From: Acinetobacter sp.
GTDB taxonomy: Bacteria > Pseudomonadota > Gammaproteobacteria > Pseudomonadales > Moraxellaceae
Length of the DNA: 9,672 nt
Assembly (NCBI GenBank): GCA_030152605.1
Contig: JASLJB010000001.1
Span: 1 to 9,672 of the forward strand
Direction: 5' to 3'
Shown here: positions 1 through 6,492 of the stretch, piece after piece
How the letters are laid out: every line of letters starts with the position of its first letter
Numbering within the stretch: the stretch's first letter is position 1
Position numbers and translations under genes: made by a program
The notes under the pieces: model-generated
The model's input: the letters and a program-made list of their open reading frames with translations, nothing else
Told to the model about the DNA's origin: nothing
Database searches by the model: none

Positions 1-561
1 ACGTGCTGGATTGACCGAGGTATTGGTCACCGGAATACTGATCAGATGGATCAAGGTCAGTGCCAAACCAATCGCGATCGGCGCAAATCCGACAGGGGCA
101 CGTTTGTCTGTGGCACCCATAATCACCATGACAAAGAATGCGGTTAATACCAGCTCGATCAGTAAAGCTGAATACATGCTATAGCCGCCCGGAGATAATT
201 CCGCAAAACCATTACTGGCAAATCCACCGACCGCACTAAACTCAGCTTGTCCCTGCACGATCATATACAGGATCGCTGCAGCCAACATCCCCCCCAAGAC
301 TTGGGACACGATGTAAGGTAGTAATTCTTTGCCCTCAAAACGTCCACCGGCAAATAAACCGATCGATACCGCAGGGTTAAAATGTGCCCCAGAAATATGC
401 CCAAAGGCATATGCACCAGTCAGTACGGTTAAACCAAAGGCCAGCGCCACGCCCGCAAAGCCAATCCCCAATTCAGGATAGGCGGCGGCAAAGATTGCAC
501 TCCCACAACCACCAAAAACCAACCAAAAAGTACCTAAAAACTCGACTAATAATTTTTTCAT
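1..561 (-). CDS. aqpZ: Aquaporin Z, N-terminal part (cut by window start)
   Basis: Inner-membrane water channel of the MIP family. The visible 187 residues begin MKKLLVEFLGTFWLVFGG and cover most of the protein; E. coli AqpZ has about 231 residues, so roughly 40 C-terminal residues lie outside the window. Both pore NPA motifs are present: N62-P63-A64 in HFNPAVS and N184-P185-A186 in SVNPAR, the latter at the edge. The residues matching the E. coli water-selectivity filter are F42, H172, T181 and R187, which favours a water channel over a glycerol facilitator (from knowledge of the family). The start at 561 gives the canonical N-terminus; the ribosome binding site ahead of it is weak (GATAGAAA). 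The upstream non-coding region carries an inverted repeat that may be an operator. The TSUP gene lies 269 bp upstream in the same orientation, so co-transcription is possible but not shown. Confidence 0.95.
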   Translation of the reverse strand, partial: MKKLLVEFLGTFWLVFGGCGSAIFAAAYPELGIGFAGVALAFGLTVLTGAYAFGHISGAHFNPAVSIGLFAGGRFEGKELLPYIVSQVLGGMLAAAILYMIVQGQAEFSAVGGFASNGFAELSPGGYSMYSALLIELVLTAFFVMVIMGATDKRAPVGFAPIAIGLALTLIHLISIPVTNTSVNPAR

Positions 562-830
562 TTTCTATCGTTTTACCCGTCTATTGATCCCGCAAGTTGA
601 TCTTGCAAAGTCTGTCTAAACGCTTAAATTTGAAAAAAACCAGTGATTTCAACGTTTAATTGATGATCAATCTAAACGATTTCTTGTTTATAATCACATA
701 TTTAGCCATTAAGCTTTAATGCAGTACCTGATAGTCAGCATAGGCTTGTATACAGCGAAAATATGGCGGCTGGGATCGAGAAAAGATCGATGTTATTTAT
801 TATAGGTAATTGAATAATATAAATTTAATA
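562..830. other. Intergenic region between aqpZ and the TSUP gene
   Basis: This AT-rich stretch of 269 bp holds no convincing reading frame. It must contain the aqpZ promoter unless aqpZ is read from further upstream. The clearest structure is the inverted repeat at 653-678. The octamer TCTAAACG occurs at 671-678, inside the repeat, and again at 615-622. No strong terminator follows the TSUP stop codon. A perfect TATAAT on the plus strand at 689-694 has no suitable -35 and no plus-strand gene to serve. Confidence 0.6.
653..678. promoter_or_regulatory. 26-bp inverted repeat upstream of aqpZ, candidate operator
   Basis: The left arm CGTTTAATTGAT (653-664) and the right arm ATCAATCTAAACG (666-678) are reverse complements except for one extra base in the right arm, around a single central base. 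The site is 92-117 bp upstream of the aqpZ start. An arm of 12 bp fits a dimeric regulator site, and it is not followed by a T-run that would suggest a terminator. The regulator is unknown and the function is inferred only from the symmetry and location. Confidence 0.4.
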
Positions 831-1571
831 TCAGATCATAGTCCACAAGGTTCTGAGCAACATATAGCTGCCTAAACTGATCAGTCCATAAAAAAACAGC
901 CGTCTAAACTTGTGTTCAGCGATGCGATAGCGAATCTTTGTGCCACACCACATGCCAAACAACGCCGGTACAAGGCCGAGCCACGCCATAGGGGTCAGAA
1001 CTGAGCTTTGATCTTGCGGATGCTGATAGATAAACCATGCCAAACAACAAGTGGAGATGGTAAAGGCCAGACCCAAAGTCTGCACCAGATCATCGCGCTT
1101 CAGTTGCAAGGACTGCACATAAGGCACCACAGGAATGATGATCACGCCAGTGGCCACGGTTAAAGCCCCGCCCACATAGCCCACGATCGGTGAAAGCCAT
1201 GCTTCATGACGACTCAGATCGGGGATGTTTTTTGCATAAATGCCGTAGACGCCATACAGCGCCAGCATGCTACCGAGTAAGGCTTCAGAGGGGAAATCAG
1301 TCTGATTGAGGGTGGGAAATATACTCCACAGCGAGCCAACCACGATCGCGACGGCCAAAGACCAAAAACGCCGTAGCAGCGGCCACACTCCACCCTCGGC
1401 AAATAACTGCCAGAAGTTGGTCAACATCGAGGGAACGATCAGTAAACTGGCGGCTTGTAGCGGACTCATGACCAAGGTCAAGAGTCCCATCGATAAGGCC
1501 GGTAAGCCCAAACCGATCATGCCTTTGACCATGCCTGCGATGGCGAACACCGCGACGATAAATCCCCACAT
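831..1571 (-). CDS. TauE/SafE (TSUP) family inner-membrane permease
   Basis: A 246-residue, strongly hydrophobic protein with about eight membrane segments. It has the internal duplication typical of the TauE/SafE (TSUP) family: a first glycine-rich motif GMVKGMIGLGLP at residues 13-24 and a second, GYVGGALTVATGVIIIP, at 131-147. Family members move sulfite, sulfoacetate, thiosulfate or other small organic anions; the substrate here cannot be read from sequence. The length matches complete family members. The start at 1571 gives a first membrane helix beginning at residue 2; the ribosome binding site is modest (AGAGAAT). The gene follows the siderophore receptor in the same direction after 131 bp, with a hairpin in between, so it is probably a separate unit. 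No sulfur or taurine genes lie nearby to hint at a substrate. Confidence 0.85.
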   Translation of the reverse strand: MWGFIVAVFAIAGMVKGMIGLGLPALSMGLLTLVMSPLQAASLLIVPSMLTNFWQLFAEGGVWPLLRRFWSLAVAIVVGSLWSIFPTLNQTDFPSEALLGSMLALYGVYGIYAKNIPDLSRHEAWLSPIVGYVGGALTVATGVIIIPVVPYVQSLQLKRDDLVQTLGLAFTISTCCLAWFIYQHPQDQSSVLTPMAWLGLVPALFGMWCGTKIRYRIAEHKFRRLFFYGLISLGSYMLLRTLWTMI

Positions 1572-1650
1572 CTTGATTCTCTAAACGGGTATGAATGTAG
1601 CGCAAGACTAGAGCATCACGGCGGGGCGGCATATCATGAATTTTGGAAGC

Positions 1651-1673
1651 AGCCTCAAGCATTGCCTGAGGCT
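1651..1673 (-). terminator. Hairpin after the siderophore receptor gene, weak terminator candidate
   Basis: AGCCTCA (1651-1657) pairs with TGAGGCT (1667-1673), and on the minus strand a G-U and two G-C pairs extend the stem to about ten pairs with a three-base loop. It begins 30 bp past the receptor stop codon. The T-run downstream is poor (GCTTCCAAAATT), so termination may be inefficient or Rho-aided. Confidence 0.45.
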
Positions 1674-1702
1674 AAATCTGATTAGAAAATTAAAATGATG
1701 GA

Positions 1703-3916
1703 TTAGAACTCGTAATTGACCCGCAGTAAGGCACTGCGTGGTGTGCCCGGCATCGCATCCGAACGCCAGTAGTTTTTATTGGTTAAGTTAGAAACTGCCA
1801 AGGTCACATTCCACGGATTGGCGCTATAGCCGATCGCCGCATCTGCACGGGTGAAGCCTTTGAGCTTGATGGTATTTTCCTTATCCGTCCAACTGTCGCC
1901 GACACGGGTCATGCCGATTTCGGCATACCATTGATCGGTAGGCAGGTAACGCACAAATAAGTTACCGGTTTGTTTGGCAGTGTCTTTTAAGCGGTTGCCG
2001 ACCAGTTGCGGATTTTGTGCATCTTTGCTGATTGTCGCTTCGGCATAACTATAGCCGCCACGGACATAGACCTGTTCAAGCGCACGGCCAAGGAAGCTAA
2101 ACTCGATCCCTTGGGATTTGTGCTGACCGGAAACGCCCCAAGAGTTCGGATCATTCTTATCCATGAGATAACGGATATTGTTTTTACGCAAATCATAAAC
2201 TGAAAGCTGGGTGTTTAAACGCTGATCCAACCACTCACTCTTGATTCCCACTTCATACTGATCACTAAACTGTGGGTCGGCATCAAATAACGCCATATTT
2301 TGATTGGCACTGACCACACTCAGACCTGTTCGACCACCGAATGGTGCAAAGCTGCGGTTATACGAGGCATACAGGCTTTGCGATTCAACCGGTTGCCATA
2401 CGATCCCGACATTCGGACTAAAAGTACTGTCCTTAATGGTGCGCTTATAGTTGGGATCTTGGCTGTCTTTGAGCTTATTGTTGGTCTCACTCTTATAATG
2501 ATCAAAACGCGCACCCAACATTAACTTCAATTCTGGCGTAAGGCTAATCAAGTCTTGAGCAAACACCCCATAACTGGTGGCTTGGTTATAGTTATGGGTA
2601 TTTAATTGACGTTCGCTTGGACGGTTGTTAAAACGCTCACCCGTGATTGGATCAACAAAACCGGCAACCAATTTACCATTCTGGTCTTTATTGGCCAGTA
2701 AAGGTTCACGTTGTTCATAGGCGACATCGAGGCCGAGCATCATCTGATGTTCTAGCGCGCCGGTGTTGAATTTACCTTGTAGATCAAAGGTATTCGAGGT
2801 GGTTTTATTGCTGGTTTGCTGCCAATAATAGACCTGTCGAATTAAACCCTGACGGCAACCGACTTGCTTGTCTGTGGTTTTTGTATCCGTGGCACAGTAG
2901 TCACCCGAATAGAAATGATCAAAGTCTTGATCTGCTTGACGATAGCTCAAAGCCCAATGCAGTTTCCAGTCGGGTTTAATCTCATAACTCAGGTCTGAAC
3001 GTAGGGTCTGTGAGGTGTCATTGACATAGTCGCCTTCCTGCGCAAAGCCCATCTTGGTCGATGTACCTTGTGGCAGTTTGCTAAAACTTGGACCACGATC
3101 TGGGATACGGTGCAAACGGTCATAGGTATACTGCCCGGTCCAGATCAAACCCTCTTGGTTGTTATAAGTCACGCTCGGTGAGGCCATGATCTCATCACTG
3201 CTGATGCCACTGCGGAAGCTATCAGTTTTATAAACTTCGGTGGTCAGACGCGCTGCCCAATGCTCATTCAAGACTTCATTAAGATCTAAAGTCGTGCCTA
3301 AGTCATTATACGAACCGGCATAGACGCCAACACTGCTAGGCGAATCAAAGTTGGCGTATTTACTCACCATATTGATCACACCACCACCACTACTGCGACC
3401 ATAAAGTACCGATGCGGGGCCTTTGAGAATTTCAATCCGTTCGATATTGGCCGTACTACGCCGCACTTGACCACTTTCACGGATGCCATCGCGATAGATA
3501 TCACTGGTATCGGCTTCAAAACCACGTAACTTGATGCCATCGCCGCGCATGTCATAGTTGGTATCTACACCGGGTGTGCCTTGTAGCATCACACTGAGGT
3601 CATTGGAACCATACATTTTGTATTTTTGCGCATCGATGGTTTCCACGGTTTGCGGAATGTCTTTTTTATCCAAGCCATTACGGGTGACATTGGCCTGCTT
3701 ATAGTCGACATAGGTCTTGATCGGATCTTGGGCACTCATCGCCTCAAGCACCATGGTGGGTAAGGTGGTGACTGGCGCGGTGGTCACGGCCTCATCGGCG
3801 GCATAGCTGGCTTGAACATTCAGCATCAACAACGACAGAACGCTTAGCTTGAGATGCTGTCTACCCGCTGCTTTGCGCTTTTTTGTTTGATTTTTGGGGG
3901 CTGTTAAATACTGCAT
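1703..3916 (-). CDS. TonB-dependent siderophore receptor
   Basis: Outer-membrane receptor that imports a ferric siderophore using TonB energy. From the chosen start it has 737 residues: a signal peptide with a basic stretch and hydrophobic core (cleavage likely after QASYA, residue 39), a TonB-box-like TMVLEA at 54-59, a plug domain about 85-190 containing the motifs IKLRGFEADTSDIYRDGIR and IERIEILKGPASVLYGR, and a barrel ending in the typical aromatic residue (VNYEF). C342 and C355 could form a disulfide in an extracellular loop. The plug motifs suggest the siderophore receptor subfamily; the ligand is uncertain, and my impression of a catecholate type is weak. The start at 3916 has AAGG eight bases upstream. 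A longer frame begins at 3982 but would absorb the promoter and Fur site and spoil the signal peptide. An AraC-type regulator gene lies directly upstream. Confidence 0.92.
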   Translation of the reverse strand: MQYLTAPKNQTKKRKAAGRQHLKLSVLSLLMLNVQASYAADEAVTTAPVTTLPTMVLEAMSAQDPIKTYVDYKQANVTRNGLDKKDIPQTVETIDAQKYKMYGSNDLSVMLQGTPGVDTNYDMRGDGIKLRGFEADTSDIYRDGIRESGQVRRSTANIERIEILKGPASVLYGRSSGGGVINMVSKYANFDSPSSVGVYAGSYNDLGTTLDLNEVLNEHWAARLTTEVYKTDSFRSGISSDEIMASPSVTYNNQEGLIWTGQYTYDRLHRIPDRGPSFSKLPQGTSTKMGFAQEGDYVNDTSQTLRSDLSYEIKPDWKLHWALSYRQADQDFDHFYSGDYCATDTKTTDKQVGCRQGLIRQVYYWQQTSNKTTSNTFDLQGKFNTGALEHQMMLGLDVAYEQREPLLANKDQNGKLVAGFVDPITGERFNNRPSERQLNTHNYNQATSYGVFAQDLISLTPELKLMLGARFDHYKSETNNKLKDSQDPNYKRTIKDSTFSPNVGIVWQPVESQSLYASYNRSFAPFGGRTGLSVVSANQNMALFDADPQFSDQYEVGIKSEWLDQRLNTQLSVYDLRKNNIRYLMDKNDPNSWGVSGQHKSQGIEFSFLGRALEQVYVRGGYSYAEATISKDAQNPQLVGNRLKDTAKQTGNLFVRYLPTDQWYAEIGMTRVGDSWTDKENTIKLKGFTRADAAIGYSANPWNVTLAVSNLTNKNYWRSDAMPGTPRSALLRVNYEF

Positions 3917-3943
3917 CGATGAGGCCTTACACGAAAAGCGCAG

Positions 3944-3967
3944 AGTATAATGCAAATCATTTACATT
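3944..3967 (-). promoter_or_regulatory. Fur box overlapping the receptor promoter
   Basis: On the plus strand, TATAATGCAAATCATTTAC (3946-3964) matches 14 of 19 positions of the classical Fur consensus GATAATGATAATCATTATC. An overlapping 19-bp inverted repeat, AATGCAAAT-C-ATTTACATT (3949-3967), has 8 of 9 pairs matching. On the minus strand a -10-like TATACT (complement of 3944-3949) lies at the edge of the site, about 30 bp upstream of the receptor start, so bound Fur would block RNA polymerase. No good -35 is seen. Iron-dependent repression of the receptor is inferred from this and from the gene's function. Confidence 0.7.
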
Positions 3968-4051
3968 TAAAAAGTGCTCCATTTAAAAAAATTAAAATAA
4001 TTTGCATGTTGATTAAACTAAGTACAGCAACAGGCTGATGAGCAATAACAC

Positions 4052-4816
4052 TCAGTCGAAATATTGTGATGGGCGACGCCCCGTAAGTCGTTTAAAAAAA
4101 TAGATAAAGGCACTATCACTGGAAAATTCAAGCTGATCCGCGATCTCAGAAATCCGCTTTTTCTCCGCCAACATTTTGATTGCACGCATGAGCTTATAAT
4201 TTTGTCGCCATTGCTGATAACTCAGTTGGGTCTGGTTTTTAAATAAACGGGTTAAAGTTTTTTCGCTGATATGTAATACGCGGGCCAACTCCGAACGACT
4301 GGGCGGTAAATCATAGCGCTCCAACACGGCGCGCACTTTGTCTTGTGTCGGAAATTGCAAGAGCAGGTTTTCAGCCTGAATGGCGTCTAGTTCGGCCAAA
4401 CACAGTTGAATTAAGTGCTGCGCCACATCATAACGCCAGTCGGTCTGCAACTCGAAAGTCATCATGCGCTGCAATACAGCGCGGAGTAGCGGCGTTGGCA
4501 AGAAGATTTTATGGTGTACGGGCAGCTCAAAGTCATTCGGATCAATCCACACCGAATGATATTGGATGCGTTGTTTGACCTCGATCTTGTGTAACGTCTG
4601 CGCTGGAATCCAAACCATAAACTGGGGGGTCAAGACACAGTAATGCTGGGATGCCTGCAAATAGACCTCGACCACCCCTTGGCTGATATACAGCAATTGG
4701 CCTTTGCGATGTTGATGCCAGTCTGATTGATGTCGCTGGAATTCAGAGGCCACCGCCAAGACAGACTGCGGCAATTGATCCGCATCAAATGCGCTAGCAG
4801 CATCGACCCAAGCCAT
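4052..4816 (-). CDS. AraC-family regulator with N-terminal cupin domain
   Basis: A 254-residue transcription factor. The N-terminal half has a cupin-like sensing domain beginning around WHQHRKGQLLYISQG (residues 33-47), of the HxH...GQLLY type often found in regulators of neighbouring transporters. The C-terminal AraC DNA-binding domain spans about 160-253 with two helix-turn-helix units: SELARVLHISEKTLTRLF (175-192) and RISEIADQLEFSSDSAFIYFF (221-241), followed by the usual ending TGRRPSQYF. The frame is open to 4942, but that start would run into the divergent transporter gene; the methionine at 4816 has GGGA just upstream and leaves an 85-bp shared promoter region. Its position between the receptor and the divergent MFS gene suggests it controls one or both, perhaps activating them when a ferric siderophore is sensed, as PchR, AlcR and YbtA do. 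The ligand is unknown. Confidence 0.9.
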   Translation of the reverse strand: MAWVDAASAFDADQLPQSVLAVASEFQRHQSDWHQHRKGQLLYISQGVVEVYLQASQHYCVLTPQFMVWIPAQTLHKIEVKQRIQYHSVWIDPNDFELPVHHKIFLPTPLLRAVLQRMMTFELQTDWRYDVAQHLIQLCLAELDAIQAENLLLQFPTQDKVRAVLERYDLPPSRSELARVLHISEKTLTRLFKNQTQLSYQQWRQNYKLMRAIKMLAEKKRISEIADQLEFSSDSAFIYFFKRLTGRRPSQYFD

Positions 4817-4901
4817 AAATGTCCCATTTTCTATATATTTAGTCCTAATGATTATAAAAGCCCAAAGCTGATTTTTATATAGTGGTGCTTTTGCGCAGAA
4901 C
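4817..4901. promoter_or_regulatory. Divergent promoter region, regulator/MFS transporter
   Basis: These 85 bp separate two divergently transcribed genes and must hold both promoters. No textbook -35/-10 pair is seen for either gene, as expected for activator-dependent promoters. The ten bases TAATGATTAT (4846-4855) match the centre of the Fur consensus exactly on the minus strand, but the flanks match poorly (about 12 of 19 overall), so this is at best a weak Fur site. CTATATA (4831-4837) and TATATAG (4876-4882) form a spaced inverted repeat. Confidence 0.5.
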
Positions 4902-6053
4902 ATGAACAAAACCCAAATCGTTGTTTTAATTTTATTGATCATGCTGCCGCAGATCGTTGAGACGATTTACAGTCCAGCACTGCCGCATCTGGCAGAGGCG
5001 TTTAAGGTCAGTGCCTCACAGATGTCTCAAATCCTGAGTCTGTATTTTATCGGCTTTGCATTCGGGATATTGTTGTGGGGAATTCTGAGTGACTATATTG
5101 GACGTAAGCCCGTTCTGATCCTTGGCCTACTGCTGTATAGCCTGTGCAGTTTCGCTATGTTATATGTGCATGAATTTACGCTCTTACTGTTGCTACGCAT
5201 GCTATCGGGTCTGGGGTTAGCCGTCGGCTCTGTCATCACCCAAACCATGTTTCGCGATCGTTTTAGTGCTGCACAAATGATGCATCTTTTTGCATGGATC
5301 GGCATCTGTATCGCTGTCAGTCCCAGTATCGGCATCTTGATCGGTACAGTTTTGACCGCGTCGCTGGGCTATCGAGGCGTGTTGTATTTTCTTGCCTTGA
5401 GTTCAGCCTTGGTCTTGATCCTAAGTCTGCGCTTCACGCGCGAAACCTTAGTGCCAACAGTAAGCGCGCAGCCGAAGTTGGCATTATTGGCGCAGATCAA
5501 AAACCTGATCTGCGATCCAAAGGTGATGAGCTTTGCGGCCCTAATCACCAGCTATAATCTGTTGATCTTTAGCTACTATCTAAGGTCCGCTTTTCTCTTT
5601 GCACAACAGCCTACGGCCGCTGTTTGGCAGCCCTATACGGGCATATTGCTCAGTATCGGTGCTTTGCTCGGGGTCGGATTCAATCATATCCTCAGTCGGT
5701 GCTTTCACCCACAACATGCCAACAAGATCCTGAGTTTCAGTGCAGTGATCTGTGTACTCGGGAGCGTACTCAGTGCATGTTATGCAAATAGCAGTGCCTT
5801 CTTTGCACCGATGTTTTTGATCATGATGGCATATTCGATGGCGATTCCGATCTTACTCGCCTTCGCACTCTCGCAGTATCTACAACACAAAGGCTTAGCC
5901 AGTGCGGTATTGGGCTTTATTTATTCGATCGCCATTGGACTGGGATTGGAGGCGTTGCAATCTCTTGCTGATCTGGGACAGACCTTTTTGCTGCTCAGTG
6001 TACTGATCGGCCTGATGACGATTTGGATTCAGCGCCAGCGTTGGCTGAATTAA
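4902..6053 (+). CDS. MFS transporter, Bcr/CflA-like (DHA1)
   Basis: A 383-residue inner-membrane protein with about 12 membrane helices. The opening ETIYSPALPHLAEAF (20-34) is typical of Bcr/CflA drug-proton antiporters, and motif A appears between helices 2 and 3 as GILSDYIGRKP (60-70) with D64, G67, R68 and K69. Helix 5 contains a degenerate motif C around SPSIGILIG (140-148), which favours a proton antiporter. The family exports drugs and sometimes metabolites, including siderophores (AlcS is an example); a few MFS proteins such as FptX instead import siderophores. Lying divergent to an AraC regulator and beside a Fur-boxed receptor, this one may handle a siderophore, but that is inferred from context. 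The ribosome binding site before 4902 is weak; the next methionine (residue 14) would remove part of the first helix. The gene ends 109 bp from a convergent gene. Confidence 0.88.
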   Translation: MNKTQIVVLILLIMLPQIVETIYSPALPHLAEAFKVSASQMSQILSLYFIGFAFGILLWGILSDYIGRKPVLILGLLLYSLCSFAMLYVHEFTLLLLLRMLSGLGLAVGSVITQTMFRDRFSAAQMMHLFAWIGICIAVSPSIGILIGTVLTASLGYRGVLYFLALSSALVLILSLRFTRETLVPTVSAQPKLALLAQIKNLICDPKVMSFAALITSYNLLIFSYYLRSAFLFAQQPTAAVWQPYTGILLSIGALLGVGFNHILSRCFHPQHANKILSFSAVICVLGSVLSACYANSSAFFAPMFLIMMAYSMAIPILLAFALSQYLQHKGLASAVLGFIYSIAIGLGLEALQSLADLGQTFLLLSVLIGLMTIWIQRQRWLN

Positions 6054-6072
6054 ACCCTGAATACCCGATACC

Positions 6073-6137
6073 TTGCGCTGCTCATGCGCAGCGCAAACAC
6101 CGAGAACCCGCTCTACTTGAGTGATGATCTCGGTGTT
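6073..6137. repeat. Two back-to-back hairpins between convergent genes
   Basis: Hairpin 1 has perfect 9-bp arms TTGCGCTGC (6073-6081) and GCAGCGCAA (6088-6096) with a six-base loop. Hairpin 2 has perfect 10-bp arms AACACCGAGA (6096-6105) and TCTCGGTGTT (6128-6137) with a 22-base loop. They share one base and fill most of the gap between the MFS gene and the convergent chorismate mutase-like gene. Neither is followed by a T-run on either strand, so they are not classical intrinsic terminators. They may protect mRNA 3' ends, assist termination on both strands, or be a copy of a dispersed REP-like element. Confidence 0.6.
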
Positions 6138-6162
6138 GAAGTGATGGATCTAAATAGGATCT

Positions 6163-6492
6163 TTAAGGTCGTAACTCTTTGAGTTCACGTTGAATAAAGT
6201 GTTGAATCATCGCGCTATAAATTTGCTCAATCAAAGCCGGATCTAGGTCCAGTGCCGTGGCTTGGGCACGGACTTTCTCTAGCACTTGCTCCACACGTTC
6301 CGGGGATTGCACCGCGAGTACGGTGCGTTTAAAACGTGCGGCTTGATCGACATAGAACTGTCGCGCGGCAATCATTTCAAGCAGTTGTTGGTCGATCATA
6401 TCGATCTGCGCGCGGGCTTGAGCCAGAGATTCACATTTCTGTTTTTGAATCGTTTTGATCTGAATATCCGTGGTGTTGTTGTTCTTTCGCAT
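6163..6492 (-). CDS. Chorismate mutase type II (AroQ/PchB-like) protein
   Basis: A 109-residue, all-helical AroQ-fold protein, the usual size for a single-domain enzyme converting chorismate to prephenate, or, in the PchB group, isochorismate to salicylate plus pyruvate. Numbering from an in-frame ATG at 6510, the residues matching PchB R14, R31 and K42 are R33 (QARAQID), R50 (IAARQFYV) and K61 (AARFKR). The position of PchB Q90 holds a glutamate, E109 (FIQRELK). The start at 6492 is preferred because AGGA lies seven bases upstream; 6510 has no such site. The start lies within the preceding gene, which it overlaps by 62 bp in another frame, so the two are likely translated together. No signal peptide is seen, so it is cytoplasmic. 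Which reaction it catalyses cannot be settled from sequence; a salicylate role would need an isochorismate synthase, which is absent here. Confidence 0.8.
   Translation of the reverse strand: MRKNNNTTDIQIKTIQKQKCESLAQARAQIDMIDQQLLEMIAARQFYVDQAARFKRTVLAVQSPERVEQVLEKVRAQATALDLDPALIEQIYSAMIQHFIQRELKELRP

Noticed and set aside
682..700. Perfect TATAAT on the plus strand at 689-694 as a promoter for a small RNA
   Set aside because: There is no acceptable -35 at 15-19 bp, and neither a terminator nor a gene follows on the plus strand.
1297..1662. 121-codon minus-strand frame overlapping the TSUP gene start
   Set aside because: It is an out-of-frame shadow, rich in R, D and H, and conflicts with the clear TSUP coding frame.
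3917..3982. Receptor start at 3982
   Set aside because: It would place the Fur box and -10 inside the coding region and put 22 extra residues before the signal peptide.
4817..4942. N-terminal extension of the AraC regulator to 4942
   Set aside because: It would overlap the divergent MFS gene and use up the whole shared promoter; the added residues do not resemble an AraC N-terminus, and 4816 has a ribosome binding site.
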